Positions 55,590 through 64,000 of a stretch of 64,000 nt of DNA are shown one piece after another. Source of the stretch: Thiosocius sp963759055 (GTDB taxonomy: Bacteria > Pseudomonadota > Gammaproteobacteria > Chromatiales > Chromatiaceae); contig CAVWYD010000002.1 of the NCBI GenBank assembly GCA_963759055.1, positions 186,001 to 250,000 of the forward strand, written 5' to 3'. The first letter of the stretch is position 1. Each line of letters starts with the position of its first letter. The position numbers were made by a program, and so were the translations under genes. The notes beneath the pieces are model-generated. The model did not search any database. It had not been told where the DNA came from and saw only the letters and a list, made by a program, of their open reading frames with translations.

Positions 55590-56495
55590 TTATCCCTGAC
55601 CCCGCGTTCTCGTCTTGTTCGGCTTGGCGTTCTTCTCGATGAATTCGATGATCATCCCGGCGACGTCTTTCTGGGTTGAGGTCTCGATGCCCTCGAGGCC
55701 GGGGGACGAGTTCACCTCCATGACGACTGGACCGTGGTTCGACCGCAGGATGTCCACCCCACACACGTTCAGCCCCATGATGCTGGCCGCGCGCGCCGCG
55801 GTCGAACGCTCTTCCGGGGTCAGCCTGACAACGGCCGCCGAACCACCACGGTGCAGATTGGAGCGGAATTCACCCTCCTTGCCCTGGCGTTTCATCGCCG
55901 CGACCACCTTTCCCCCAACCACCAGGCAGCGGATGTCGGCGCCGCCGGCCTCCTTGATGAACTCCTGAATCAGAATGTTCGCCTTCAAGCCCATAAAGGC
56001 CTCGATGACGCTCTCGGCCGCCTTCTTGGTCTCGGCAAGTACCACACCGATACCCTGGGTACCTTCCAGCAGTTTGATCACCGCGGGTGCACCCCCGACC
56101 ATGTTGAGCATATCCTGGACATCATCAGGCGAGTGCGCAAAGCCGGTCACTGGCAGACCGATCCCCTTGCGCGCAAGCAACTGCAGAGAACGCAGTTTGT
56201 CTCGTGAACGGGTGACTGCGACCGATTCGTTCAGAGGGTACACCCCCAGCATTTCGAACTGGCGCAGAACCGCCGTGCCGTAAAAGGTGACCGATGCACC
56301 GATTCTTGGGATCACGGCATCGAAGCCTTTGAGTTCCACCCCTTTATAGTGAATCGACGGACGCATGGACGTGATGTTCATGTAACAGCGCAGCGCGTCG
56401 AACACCTGGACCTCGTGGCCCCGTGCCTGGGCAGCCTCTATCAGGCGGCGCGTCGAGTACAGATTCTTGTTACGGGAAAGGACGGCAATTTTCAT
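55590..56495 (-). CDS. rimK: RimK-type alpha-L-glutamate ligase (301 aa)
   Basis: ATP-grasp ligase beginning MKIAVLSRNKNLYSTRRLIE, with GTQGIGVVLAETKKAAESVI (ATP loop) and VCGVDILRSNHGPVVMEVNS (metal site). It adds glutamates to the C-terminus of ribosomal protein S6 in E. coli. The start overlaps the stop of the zinc protease gene (ATGA). Confidence 0.95.
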   Translation of the reverse strand: MKIAVLSRNKNLYSTRRLIEAAQARGHEVQVFDALRCYMNITSMRPSIHYKGVELKGFDAVIPRIGASVTFYGTAVLRQFEMLGVYPLNESVAVTRSRDKLRSLQLLARKGIGLPVTGFAHSPDDVQDMLNMVGGAPAVIKLLEGTQGIGVVLAETKKAAESVIEAFMGLKANILIQEFIKEAGGADIRCLVVGGKVVAAMKRQGKEGEFRSNLHRGGSAAVVRLTPEERSTAARAASIMGLNVCGVDILRSNHGPVVMEVNSSPGLEGIETSTQKDVAGMIIEFIEKNAKPNKTRTRGQG

Positions 56496-56959
56496 AGTAG
56501 ATTCCTCTTCGACTTCTTTTTGCGTTTTCGGCCCGTCTGATACGACAAAGCCGGATCGACGACGAATCCACCTGCTTTCATCGTGGTACGACCTATCAGC
56601 ATGCGAAAACGCATGGTATCGCGGCTGGTAAGGGTCATCTCTACCGGTCCCTCCCAGGCGCCCAGACGGAGGCGGGTGACAATCACATACCGCTGCTCGG
56701 TATTACCGCCGGAGTCTGTAACCGGCCTTTGATCACTGACCGGGGCCTCGCAGTCGACCACCTGGGAATCGTCCCTCTGTACCGGGTGCACCTTGAACCG
56801 CACCCGGAGTTCTCCGTCTTTTTCAAAAGGCTCGAGTTCGAATGCATGCAGGCAGGACGTTCTCGCCCCGGTATCCACCTTGGCCTTGATCGGCCCCAAT
56901 TTCAGGTCCGGCAGATCAACCCATTCGCGCCAGCCCAACAGATGCTTCTGATCACTCAT
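56492..56959 (-). CDS. RimK-linked ATP-dependent zinc protease (155 aa)
   Basis: Contains LGPIKAKVDTGARTSCLHAF, the aspartic-protease-like DTGA motif of the PF05618 family, and MLIGRTTMKAGGFVVDPALS. It is the first gene of a three-gene operon with rimK and the aspartoacylase-like gene. Named an ATP-dependent zinc protease in databases, though the biochemistry is thin. Confidence 0.9.
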   Translation of the reverse strand: MSDQKHLLGWREWVDLPDLKLGPIKAKVDTGARTSCLHAFELEPFEKDGELRVRFKVHPVQRDDSQVVDCEAPVSDQRPVTDSGGNTEQRYVIVTRLRLGAWEGPVEMTLTSRDTMRFRMLIGRTTMKAGGFVVDPALSYQTGRKRKKKSKRNLL

Positions 56960-57284
56960 ACCAGCTTCTTCATAAAGTCATATCCAGGATCGGTAAAAAC
57001 TACTCACCGCCGCAACCGAAACGCTGAATCCGGGGCGCCGACTGGCATGATGAAGAGCAAATTCATCGCGTACCCATTAGACTCAACTGGCAGCACGCGG
57101 GACACTTCGCCGTCGAACGCTGCATTTCGATATCAATCGCCGGACAATTCGGCGCACGGTAAACTTTCGGGATCAGCAGGTGACCGAAAAGCTCCGTTCC
57201 CATGCCAACTCAGCGCGCAATTATGACAGAGGTTGAATTGGGCGGGGAATTTATCCCTGGTACCAGGATAGAGGACCGACTGAA
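56960..57284. other. Intergenic region without a supported gene
   Basis: About 325 bases between divergent operons. No gene, repeat or terminator is convincing; both promoters should lie here. Confidence 0.45.
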
Positions 57285-60200
57285 ATGAGCCTGAGGGGCA
57301 TGCAGCATCCGGTGAACCATCGAGGCATGCGGCCGCATCGCCTGGCCATTCATAAATGCAAACTGATCGTCTTTTTGTCGTTTTGTGCGCTTTTGCTCTG
57401 GCATTTGGTCGCGTTTTCTGCCGCGACGACGATAACGCCGGAATCGCTGAGCGTTCAGCGCGCCGAGATCGAACGTGCCGCCAACCTTCCGGACGAACAG
57501 AAAAGCGTCGCGCTGGCAAAAATTGACGAATCACGCGCGCTGCTCGACGAGGCCCAACGGTTTGCCTCGCGCACCGAGGCGATGCTGAATCGCATCCGCG
57601 AGGCCCCCGAGCAGCTGAAAAAGCTGCGCCAGAGCATGGCCGTAGCCGAACTCAAGCTCGACCCCGCCGCCCTTGACCTCTGGACCAACGAACAAATCGA
57701 GGTGGTCCTGAGCGAGCGCCAGTTGAGGCTCGTGGAGATGCAGGACAGCTTCGCGGACGCAGACCGGGTGCTGGCCACATACCTTGCGTTGGCCCGCACC
57801 GGGGGGGGCGAACTTGCCGAACTCGAGAAGCGACTTGCGGGTTTGCAGTCAGCATCCGTCGGCAATGGCGCTGCCGACCCCCTGCAGACGGTTGAGTCGG
57901 CCTGGCAGCTGGCGCGCCAGCGCGAACTGGAGGCCCGCATAGACTGGAGCAGGACCCAGCAAAGCAATCTGGCACTCCTGACAGACCTGGCGCAGCGTGC
58001 CCGAGATCTTGCCTCGGCGCAGGTCGAGGCCATGAAGACGCACGTCGCCCAACTGCGTGACTATGCGCAGAAGCGGCGCCAGGCCGCTGCCGATACCGCC
58101 AAGCAGGCCGCCCTGGAGGCCGTATCCGACGCACCGGACGCGATCAGCGCCAAACAACGCGAGATCTCCAGAATGGCGGTGGAGCAGGCCGAGCTGGTTA
58201 CCAAGGAAACCGAGTTCGAAAGTGATAATGAACGCCTGGTGCGCCTGACCGAGGACATCAAACGCGCCCACGAGCGCATGATGCAGGCCGTGGAACTCGG
58301 TGGTTCAACCGCGGAGGTTTCAACCCTGCTGCAGAAACGCCGCGCCTTCGCCCCTCCCCCCAAAAACCTGGCCCGGCGCGCGCTCGAATATCGGGCCTTG
58401 TTGAGCAACGCCTCGCTTCGACAGCTGGAACTCGATGAGTTGCTGCGCGATACGCGCGATGGCGAGCGCCAGATCGATCAAATGCTCGACACCGGGCAGA
58501 TCGAGGAATCCCAACGCGAAGCCATGCGACAGGCGGCGCGAGAGGTGCAGTCAGCCTATCGAGAGGCCCTGCTGGACCTTTGGAAAACCTACACCCGCTA
58601 CATCAGCAAACTATCCATACTCGACGCCAGCACCTTGAAGCTGCTGAGGGTATCCGAAGCCTATCGCAGCTTCATCGATGACCGACTGTTGTGGTTGCCC
58701 AGTACAGATCTGATCCCGATCCACAAGGGACGGCAGTTGTTCGATGGCCTGCGCTGGTTCGGTCTGCCCGAGAACCTGTCGCACCTCCTGGCCGACGTAC
58801 AGCTGGCAATCACCAGACAGGGGCTGCTGTTTGCGATCTGGCTGACCGGCCTGCTTGCCCTGTTGGCGCTGCGGCGCCGCGCGCTGGGTGACCTGCACGC
58901 CGCGGCTGCGACCACACACAAGGTCCGAACAGACAGCTTCATGGCCACCGCCAAAAGCCTGGGGGCGACGCTGCTACTGATCCTGCCGCTGCCCTGGGCC
59001 TTCGTCGGCGCCGGCTTATTGCTGGGTCGCCTGCCAGGGGTGCATGAGTATTCCACCATTGTCGCCGTCGGCCTGCAGGGTGTCGGGCATACCCTGCTTC
59101 TGTTGCGCACCCTGCGCCAGCTCTGCCGACCCGAGGGACTGGCGCGGGCTCACCTCGCCTGGCATCCGGTATTGTGTAAAAATCTTGGCAGGCAGGCGGC
59201 CTGGCTGACGCCACTGGCAGCGCCATTGGCCTTCTTCTCCACGGCCGGCACCGCTTCGGTACCTTCCGCATTCATCCACATCTCCAACACGCTGCAGACT
59301 GAAGAGCCCGGTGTGCTGGCTCTGGGCAGGCTGTCAATGATCGTGCTGATGCTGCTGCTGGGCATCGCGATCTACCGCATCTGGCGCAGGAACGGCCCGG
59401 TCATCCAGGCCATGGCCGAGTCGACAGACCGCGCAAAGTGGGCCAGTTATCACATCCTTTGGTTCGTCCCATCGATGGCCATTCCTTTTTTCCTCGCGCT
59501 GGCCGCATCGGTCGGTTTCTATTACACCTCGGCTTTCCTCGGCGGCAAGGCCGGTGAGACCATCTGGTTCGTCCTGGTCCTGGTCCTGACCAAGGACCTG
59601 GTGCAGCGCAGCCTGCGCGTCGCCCAGCGGCGGCTGCGCTTTGACGAGGCCGTGCGCTATCGCGAAGAGGCCCTCGCACAGCGTAACGAGCAGGCCGCTA
59701 CAAGCGCCGAAAACCCGGCCAGTGACCTTCCGCTGGAAGAGGACAAAATCGACTACGGCGAGCTGGGTGGGCAGGTCCGCCAGCTGGTCAGACTCAGCTT
59801 CACCATCCTGCTGCTGATCGGACTCTGGCTCATCTGGCGCGATGTCATACCCGCGCTCAACTTTCTAAATGAAGTGTCGCTGCCGATCTCGACGACCAAG
59901 CTGGTCGACGGCGTCACTACCGAAGTACCGCTCACCCTCGCAGATATGGTTGCCGGCCTGCTGTTGGGCGGGCTGGCATTGTTTGCGGCGCGCAACGTTC
60001 CGGCGCTGCTTGAACTGAGCCTGCTGCAGCGACTGCCGCTGAGTCGTGCATCACGCTATGCGATTACCACCCTGACCCAGTACATCGTGGCCATGGCCGG
60101 ATTGATCATCAGCTTCAATGCACTTGGTCTGCAGTGGTCGAGTATCCAGTGGCTGGTCGCCGCACTGTCCGTCGGCCTGGGCTTCGGCCTACAGGAGATC

Positions 60201-60761
60201 GTGGCCAACTTCATCAGCGGCATCATCCTGCTGTTCGAACAGCCGATACGTGTCGGTGACGTGGTTACGGTGGAGAACACCACCGGCACCGTATCTCGAA
60301 TCCGGATTCGCGCGACCACAATCGTCAACTGGGAGCGCCAGGAACTCATTATCCCAAACAAGTCGTTCATCACCGGGCAACTCATCAACTGGTCATTGTC
60401 AGACACCGTGAACCGGCTGTTCATTACGGTCGGGGTGGACTATGACACGGACACCCGTAAAGCGATGCAACTGATGGCCGAAGTCGCCGCCGAGCATCCG
60501 AAGGTCCTGCAAGATCCCCCGCCACGCATTACGTTTGAAGGATTCGGCGACAACGCGCTCACGCTGAATATGCGTGCCTACCTGGACGACCTCGATGCAC
60601 GCATCCAGACGATCACCGAGCTGCATCAGGCGATTCTGGACAGGTTCCGGGAAGCCGGGATCGTTATCGCCTTCCCGCAGCGCGACCTGCATCTCGATTC
60701 CAGCCGGCCACTCGAACTGGTATTGCGCAAAGACGCGCGGAGGCATCCGCAGGGGACTTGA
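57285..60761 (+). CDS. Large MscK/KefA-like mechanosensitive channel (1158 aa)
   Basis: A signal-like segment (KLIVFLSFCALLLWHLVAFS), a periplasmic coiled-coil domain rich in Glu, Gln and Arg to about residue 480, eleven or so membrane helices, and a C-terminal MscS core (LVAALSVGLGFGLQEIVANF and GIILLFEQPIRVGDVVTVEN). This is the MscK/KefA organisation. The start at 57285 has a GAGGAC site at nine bases. Confidence 0.93.
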   Translation: MSLRGMQHPVNHRGMRPHRLAIHKCKLIVFLSFCALLLWHLVAFSAATTITPESLSVQRAEIERAANLPDEQKSVALAKIDESRALLDEAQRFASRTEAMLNRIREAPEQLKKLRQSMAVAELKLDPAALDLWTNEQIEVVLSERQLRLVEMQDSFADADRVLATYLALARTGGGELAELEKRLAGLQSASVGNGAADPLQTVESAWQLARQRELEARIDWSRTQQSNLALLTDLAQRARDLASAQVEAMKTHVAQLRDYAQKRRQAAADTAKQAALEAVSDAPDAISAKQREISRMAVEQAELVTKETEFESDNERLVRLTEDIKRAHERMMQAVELGGSTAEVSTLLQKRRAFAPPPKNLARRALEYRALLSNASLRQLELDELLRDTRDGERQIDQMLDTGQIEESQREAMRQAAREVQSAYREALLDLWKTYTRYISKLSILDASTLKLLRVSEAYRSFIDDRLLWLPSTDLIPIHKGRQLFDGLRWFGLPENLSHLLADVQLAITRQGLLFAIWLTGLLALLALRRRALGDLHAAAATTHKVRTDSFMATAKSLGATLLLILPLPWAFVGAGLLLGRLPGVHEYSTIVAVGLQGVGHTLLLLRTLRQLCRPEGLARAHLAWHPVLCKNLGRQAAWLTPLAAPLAFFSTAGTASVPSAFIHISNTLQTEEPGVLALGRLSMIVLMLLLGIAIYRIWRRNGPVIQAMAESTDRAKWASYHILWFVPSMAIPFFLALAASVGFYYTSAFLGGKAGETIWFVLVLVLTKDLVQRSLRVAQRRLRFDEAVRYREEALAQRNEQAATSAENPASDLPLEEDKIDYGELGGQVRQLVRLSFTILLLIGLWLIWRDVIPALNFLNEVSLPISTTKLVDGVTTEVPLTLADMVAGLLLGGLALFAARNVPALLELSLLQRLPLSRASRYAITTLTQYIVAMAGLIISFNALGLQWSSIQWLVAALSVGLGFGLQEIVANFISGIILLFEQPIRVGDVVTVENTTGTVSRIRIRATTIVNWERQELIIPNKSFITGQLINWSLSDTVNRLFITVGVDYDTDTRKAMQLMAEVAAEHPKVLQDPPPRITFEGFGDNALTLNMRAYLDDLDARIQTITELHQAILDRFREAGIVIAFPQRDLHLDSSRPLELVLRKDARRHPQGT

Positions 60762-60940
60762 GCGCGGCCGAGGTCGATGATATCCGCATGCGGCCTCCGG
60801 CCTCGTTCAGGCCCATGCCTCCCGGCAGACAAAGCGATCCCGGCGCAACACGGACCCTCGCTCAGCGAGACACGATTTATCGGGGTGATATACAGCAACG
60901 CCAAACCGGCAGCTGAAGGGCTGGGCATAAGCCGCCAAAG

Positions 60941-61189
60941 TCACTCGTTGTCGAGCTGCCGCAAGGTCTTCAGCCCTTTCGCCTGTTGAACCTTGATGAC
61001 TTCCAGTTCCTTGCTCATCCGATCGAGTTTGTGCTTGTCTTGTTCCCGCGGGATTTTTTCCTGCAACGCCACTTTCTTTTTCTCGAGTTTCGCCAGCAGC
61101 ACCTTGAGTTCATCGAGATGTTTGAGCTTTTTGCTCTTTTTCCGGTCCAGCAGGTCGCCAAGGGCTTCCATCAGTTTCTTACTTTTCAT
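60941..61189 (-). CDS. Lys-rich coiled-coil hypothetical protein (82 aa)
   Basis: Heptad-like leucines through KHLDELKVLLAKLEKKKVAL and KLDRMSKELEVIKVQQAKGL indicate a short coiled-coil; highly basic. It is preceded by GGAGA-like sequence. Unknown function; could bind nucleic acid. Confidence 0.6.
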   Translation of the reverse strand: MKSKKLMEALGDLLDRKKSKKLKHLDELKVLLAKLEKKKVALQEKIPREQDKHKLDRMSKELEVIKVQQAKGLKTLRQLDNE

Positions 61190-61249
61190 CGGAGTGTCTC
61201 CATATAGTTTGGCTGGCTAACCCGCAAAGTCCGGTGCGGCCTTAGCCCA

Positions 61250-61304
61250 AACAGGACAAATTGCAGCTACGAAAATAAAAGCTGAAACGATTCAAACGCT
61301 ATCC
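61250..61304. repeat. 54-bp dispersed repeat, copy 2 (inverted relative to copy 1)
   Basis: Near-copy of 28454-28507 in the opposite orientation. On the + strand it reads KQDKLQLRK and then a stop, the same C-terminus as the acidic protein at 28479, with only synonymous changes. A stop lies two codons upstream, so no full gene is present. Confidence 0.65.
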
Positions 61305-61354
61305 TTGATGCTGCAGACTTCAATCTACCTGTCCGCCTTCATGCAATTTGCGGG

Positions 61355-63160
61355 CTAAGTCCCGGTACGTTTGGAAATCTGCATGAGCTCGCTATCGTCC
61401 AGAGACACATCCTGGACCGCCTCGGCCAGCTCGCCTTCGCCGGTCGTGAAAAGGGTCTTCGCCGCCTTGATCAGATTCTTGGAAAGGTGGTGGGAAAAAA
61501 CGCTGTCATTGATCAGCGAGGAACCCATGGCCGGGGTGACAACACCTTGGCCCATCAGTTCGCTCGCGGCCTTCTGGTTGAGCTTTTTGTCTTCGTCCGC
61601 CACCAGCCTGAGCGCATCCAGCGATGATACATCCAATGTGCCGCCGCCGGCTGCGCGCATCTCCGCAAGGTCGCGGACCAGCAGCCCGACCTGCACCCGC
61701 AGGCGATTGTAGGCGTCGCGCATGACCTGGTTTTCCGAATCAATATAGCGACTCACGTTGACATGCAACTGCTCGGTGTCCTTGACCGCCTCGACCAGGT
61801 GGGTGTTCGCCTCCCTGAGCAGTTGCAGGTCGGTCGACGACTCGTCTCTGCGGGAAAACTGGGTGTGGCCGATGAAGGCCACGATGGCGCTGTAGATACC
61901 CTTGATGTGTCTTTCATACATCGCATCGATGTTGAACTGGTGAATCCGCGTCTGCGCTGCAACCGCCCGCTCAAGGTCGGTGTCGGACAGTACCAGGTCC
62001 TTTTGCATGCCGAGACCGTCAATGATAATGCGCAGGGCAGCCTCGAACACCCGTTCGGTCTCCAGCCGTACAGCCTGGACCGCAGTGCCAGGGAATTCTG
62101 CCGACGATTCCGACAGGTACATCGGCTGGTCTACCTCGGGTTTCTTCTCCGGGATGACCTTCTCCAGCCAGACCACCAGTTTGTTCAGCAGCGGCAGCAT
62201 CACGACGATGCCCAGCAGGTTGAATATCGAGTGGAACACGGCGAGTTTGAGGGTGTAGTCATCGTCCGCGATCCCCACCATGGCGGATGCGCTGTTCACG
62301 ACATGGACCAGTTGATAGATGAATATGATGGCGATGGCACCGGTCACCGCGTTGAACACAAGGTGCGCCAAGGCCAGACGCTTACCGCCCTCGTTGGCGC
62401 TCATGGCCCCCAGAATCGCGGTGATCGTCGTGCCCACGTTGGCGCCGATGGCCAGCGCCAGTGCGTTCTCGTAGGTGATCTGGCCGGCCGCGAGTGCGGT
62501 GATGATCAACACCAGGGTGGCGTGACTGGACTGCATCACCACCGTGGCGAAGATACCGATCGCGGTGAACAGCAGGACCCCGGGATAGCCGGCCACCGCA
62601 TATTCCGCCAGGTTGATGGTTTCCTTGAAGGTCTCGAAGCCCTCTTTCATGTAATGGATGCCGAGAAACAGGAAACCCAGGCCCGCGAAGATGTAACCGA
62701 TGCCCTTTAGCGCCTTGGAGGACTGAAAAATAAGAATGACACCGAATACGAGCAGCGGCATCGCGTACGCGGCGATATTGACCTTTAGACCGAATCCGGC
62801 GATCAGCCAGGCCCCGGTCGTGGTGCCAAGATTTGCGCCAAAGATGATGCCTATACCGGCGGCGAGGGTGAGTAGTCCGGCGCTGAGAAAGGAGATCGTG
62901 ATCACCGAGACGAGCGAGCTCGACTGCATCACCGAGGTGCTAACGACACCGAAAAGCACGCTCCTAGCGGTGGACGAGGTGGCTCGTTTCAAAATCCGGT
63001 CCAGCGCCCCGCCGGTAAAGGCCCGGAAGCCCTCCTCCAATGACAGCATGCCAAACAGAAAAATCGCCACGCCGGCGGAAATGGCCTTGAAATTCGGGCT
63101 TACCCAGAAGCCGTACGCGAGGATCAGCAAAATGGTCGGAAGAAGAATTTTCTTTAACAT
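61355..63160 (-). CDS. Na/Pi cotransporter family protein with PhoU domain (601 aa)
   Basis: Two Na_Pi_cotrans repeats with the QSSS signature (VSTSVMQSSSLVSVITISFL and IFATVVMQSSHATLVLIITA), then a C-terminal PhoU-like helical domain. It moves phosphate with Na+, probably outward or inward as NptA does. The start is taken at ATG 63160 (MLKKILLPT); a GTG at 63172 is possible. Confidence 0.92.
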   Translation of the reverse strand: MLKKILLPTILLILAYGFWVSPNFKAISAGVAIFLFGMLSLEEGFRAFTGGALDRILKRATSSTARSVLFGVVSTSVMQSSSLVSVITISFLSAGLLTLAAGIGIIFGANLGTTTGAWLIAGFGLKVNIAAYAMPLLVFGVILIFQSSKALKGIGYIFAGLGFLFLGIHYMKEGFETFKETINLAEYAVAGYPGVLLFTAIGIFATVVMQSSHATLVLIITALAAGQITYENALALAIGANVGTTITAILGAMSANEGGKRLALAHLVFNAVTGAIAIIFIYQLVHVVNSASAMVGIADDDYTLKLAVFHSIFNLLGIVVMLPLLNKLVVWLEKVIPEKKPEVDQPMYLSESSAEFPGTAVQAVRLETERVFEAALRIIIDGLGMQKDLVLSDTDLERAVAAQTRIHQFNIDAMYERHIKGIYSAIVAFIGHTQFSRRDESSTDLQLLREANTHLVEAVKDTEQLHVNVSRYIDSENQVMRDAYNRLRVQVGLLVRDLAEMRAAGGGTLDVSSLDALRLVADEDKKLNQKAASELMGQGVVTPAMGSSLINDSVFSHHLSKNLIKAAKTLFTTGEGELAEAVQDVSLDDSELMQISKRTGT

Positions 63161-63440
63161 AAACTTGCCCACTCAGTAGACGCCAGATTGCACCAAACAC
63201 TATGCAAGCTGACCCGGTGTGTCGTTTACTTCGATTGGGTGCAACCCCACATAACCCATTCCTGCCTGCGTCTTAGACGCGTTTGCCGCCACCTCCAGCC
63301 AACGCCTCCGCAGTCTTTTCACGGCGGATCGTAGTCTGAATAGACTGGTGTCAGCAGGCAGAAGTCACATTGGGGTCGGCATGATTGCGCAGATAATGAT
63401 TCCCGCTTGACGCTCAGGCCTCAAGTGGGTGCCCTCGTCA

Positions 63441-64000
63441 TTAGCTCTTACCATGGCTCGAATCATAATATTCCGGCACGAAGGATTGGTCGGAGATCGG
63501 TGGACGGACATAACCTGTGCTGCTTTTTCGTGGACCGAGTTTAATCGGCGCGGACGGAATGTCTTCATATGGGATCATGCTCAGCAGGTGCTTGATACAG
63601 TTAAGCCGAGCATGCTTCTTGACGTCCGAATTGACGACATACCATGGTGCCTGCTTGGTGTCGGTATAAGAAAACATGGCATCCTTGGCCTTGGAGTATT
63701 CCACCCAGCGGTTGCGCGACTCGATGTCCATGGGGCTCAGCTTCCAGCGTTTTTTGGGATCATTGAGGCGCGCCTGAAAACGCCGCTCCTGTTCCTCGTC
63801 GCTGACCGAAAACCAGTACTTGACCAATATAATGCCCGAGCGGATGAGCATGCGCTCGAACTCAGGGGCGGTGCGCAGGAACTCTTGATACTCATCTTCT
63901 GCGCAAAAGCCCATGACACGCTCCACGCCCGCACGGTTGTACCAGCTGCGGTCGAACAGAACGATCTCGCCTGCGGCAGGGAGATGCGGTACATAGCGCT
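63441..64000 (-). CDS. ppk2: Polyphosphate kinase 2, truncated by the window end
   Basis: The visible C-terminal 186 residues contain IVLFDRSWYNRAGVERVMGF, WFSVSDEEQERRFQARLNDP and KRWKLSPMDIESRNRWVEYS, all characteristic of PPK2, which transfers phosphate between polyphosphate and nucleotides. The N-terminus with Walker A lies beyond 64000. Confidence 0.93.
   Translation of the reverse strand, partial: RYVPHLPAAGEIVLFDRSWYNRAGVERVMGFCAEDEYQEFLRTAPEFERMLIRSGIILVKYWFSVSDEEQERRFQARLNDPKKRWKLSPMDIESRNRWVEYSKAKDAMFSYTDTKQAPWYVVNSDVKKHARLNCIKHLLSMIPYEDIPSAPIKLGPRKSSTGYVRPPISDQSFVPEYYDSSHGKS

Noticed and set aside
61763..62710. 315-codon open frame on the + strand
   Set aside because: Antisense shadow of the Na/Pi cotransporter.
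1..64000. tRNA, rRNA or riboswitch genes
   Set aside because: No convincing cloverleaf, rRNA segment or known riboswitch motif was recognised by eye; a covariance-model search would be decisive.

Overview
The window looks like part of the chromosome of a sulfur-oxidising gammaproteobacterium, probably Chromatiales-like. The support is a soxXYZA cluster, a GC-rich protein-coding style, LpxL-type acyltransferase and OmpA genes, GcvA- and HdfR-like LysR regulators, and compatible-solute and osmotic-stress genes that suggest a saline habitat. No rRNA, tRNA or CRISPR array was recognised.

Layout. 0.1-2.9 kb: a 2OG-Fe(II) oxygenase operon and two unrecognised conserved-looking proteins. 3.0-21 kb: an unusual accessory island of small membrane proteins and paralogue pairs. 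It holds two proteins of the polyhydroxyalkanoate (PHA) granule-associated family, two paralogous 190-residue membrane proteins, two GYYxGR mini-proteins, two glycine-zipper proteins, DUF3096, DUF4342 and DUF5132 proteins, a tandem UspA protein, an ArsB/SLC13-type permease, an HMA-like-domain P2-type ATPase coupled to a divergent MetK, a zinc metallopeptidase, a PhaF-like lysine-rich protein, an EcsC protein, and a ParA gene beside a proline-rich tail-anchored protein. Several of these genes are broken by single-base indels that can be reconstructed exactly. 21-26 kb: a MoxR/DUF2201 pair and a BepA-like protease. 26-28.4 kb: soxXYZA, closed by a strong terminator. 28.5-36 kb: an acidic membrane protein plus VWA protein operon, a lipid A acyltransferase, rhodanese, galU and an indel-broken pabB. 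36-41.3 kb: a MITE-like element, an OmpA protein and a three-gene glucosylglycerate cluster. 41.3-49.3 kb: repeats, pterin dehydratase, DUF3144, a Lon-like protease coupled to a host-attachment protein, creatininase, two LysR regulators and an ECF-type sigma factor. 49.3-61 kb: CorA, MscS, MgtE and CorC/CNNM genes, a zinc protease-rimK-aspartoacylase operon, and a large MscK-like channel. 61-64 kb: a Na/Pi cotransporter and a truncated polyphosphate kinase 2.

The main candidate for an undescribed system is the 3.4-21 kb island. It combines a putative granule/nucleoid tether (PhaF-like), PHA-family granule proteins, a ParA positioning ATPase with a membrane-anchored partner, duplicated small membrane proteins and an HMA-P2-ATPase. 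I read it as a possible inclusion- or membrane-organisation module. That is inference from composition, not demonstrated. The single-base indels concentrated at 11.5-19.5 kb (at least 19 of them, mostly in short homopolymers, with exact net-frame restoration) look more like sequence errors than gene decay and should be resolved first.
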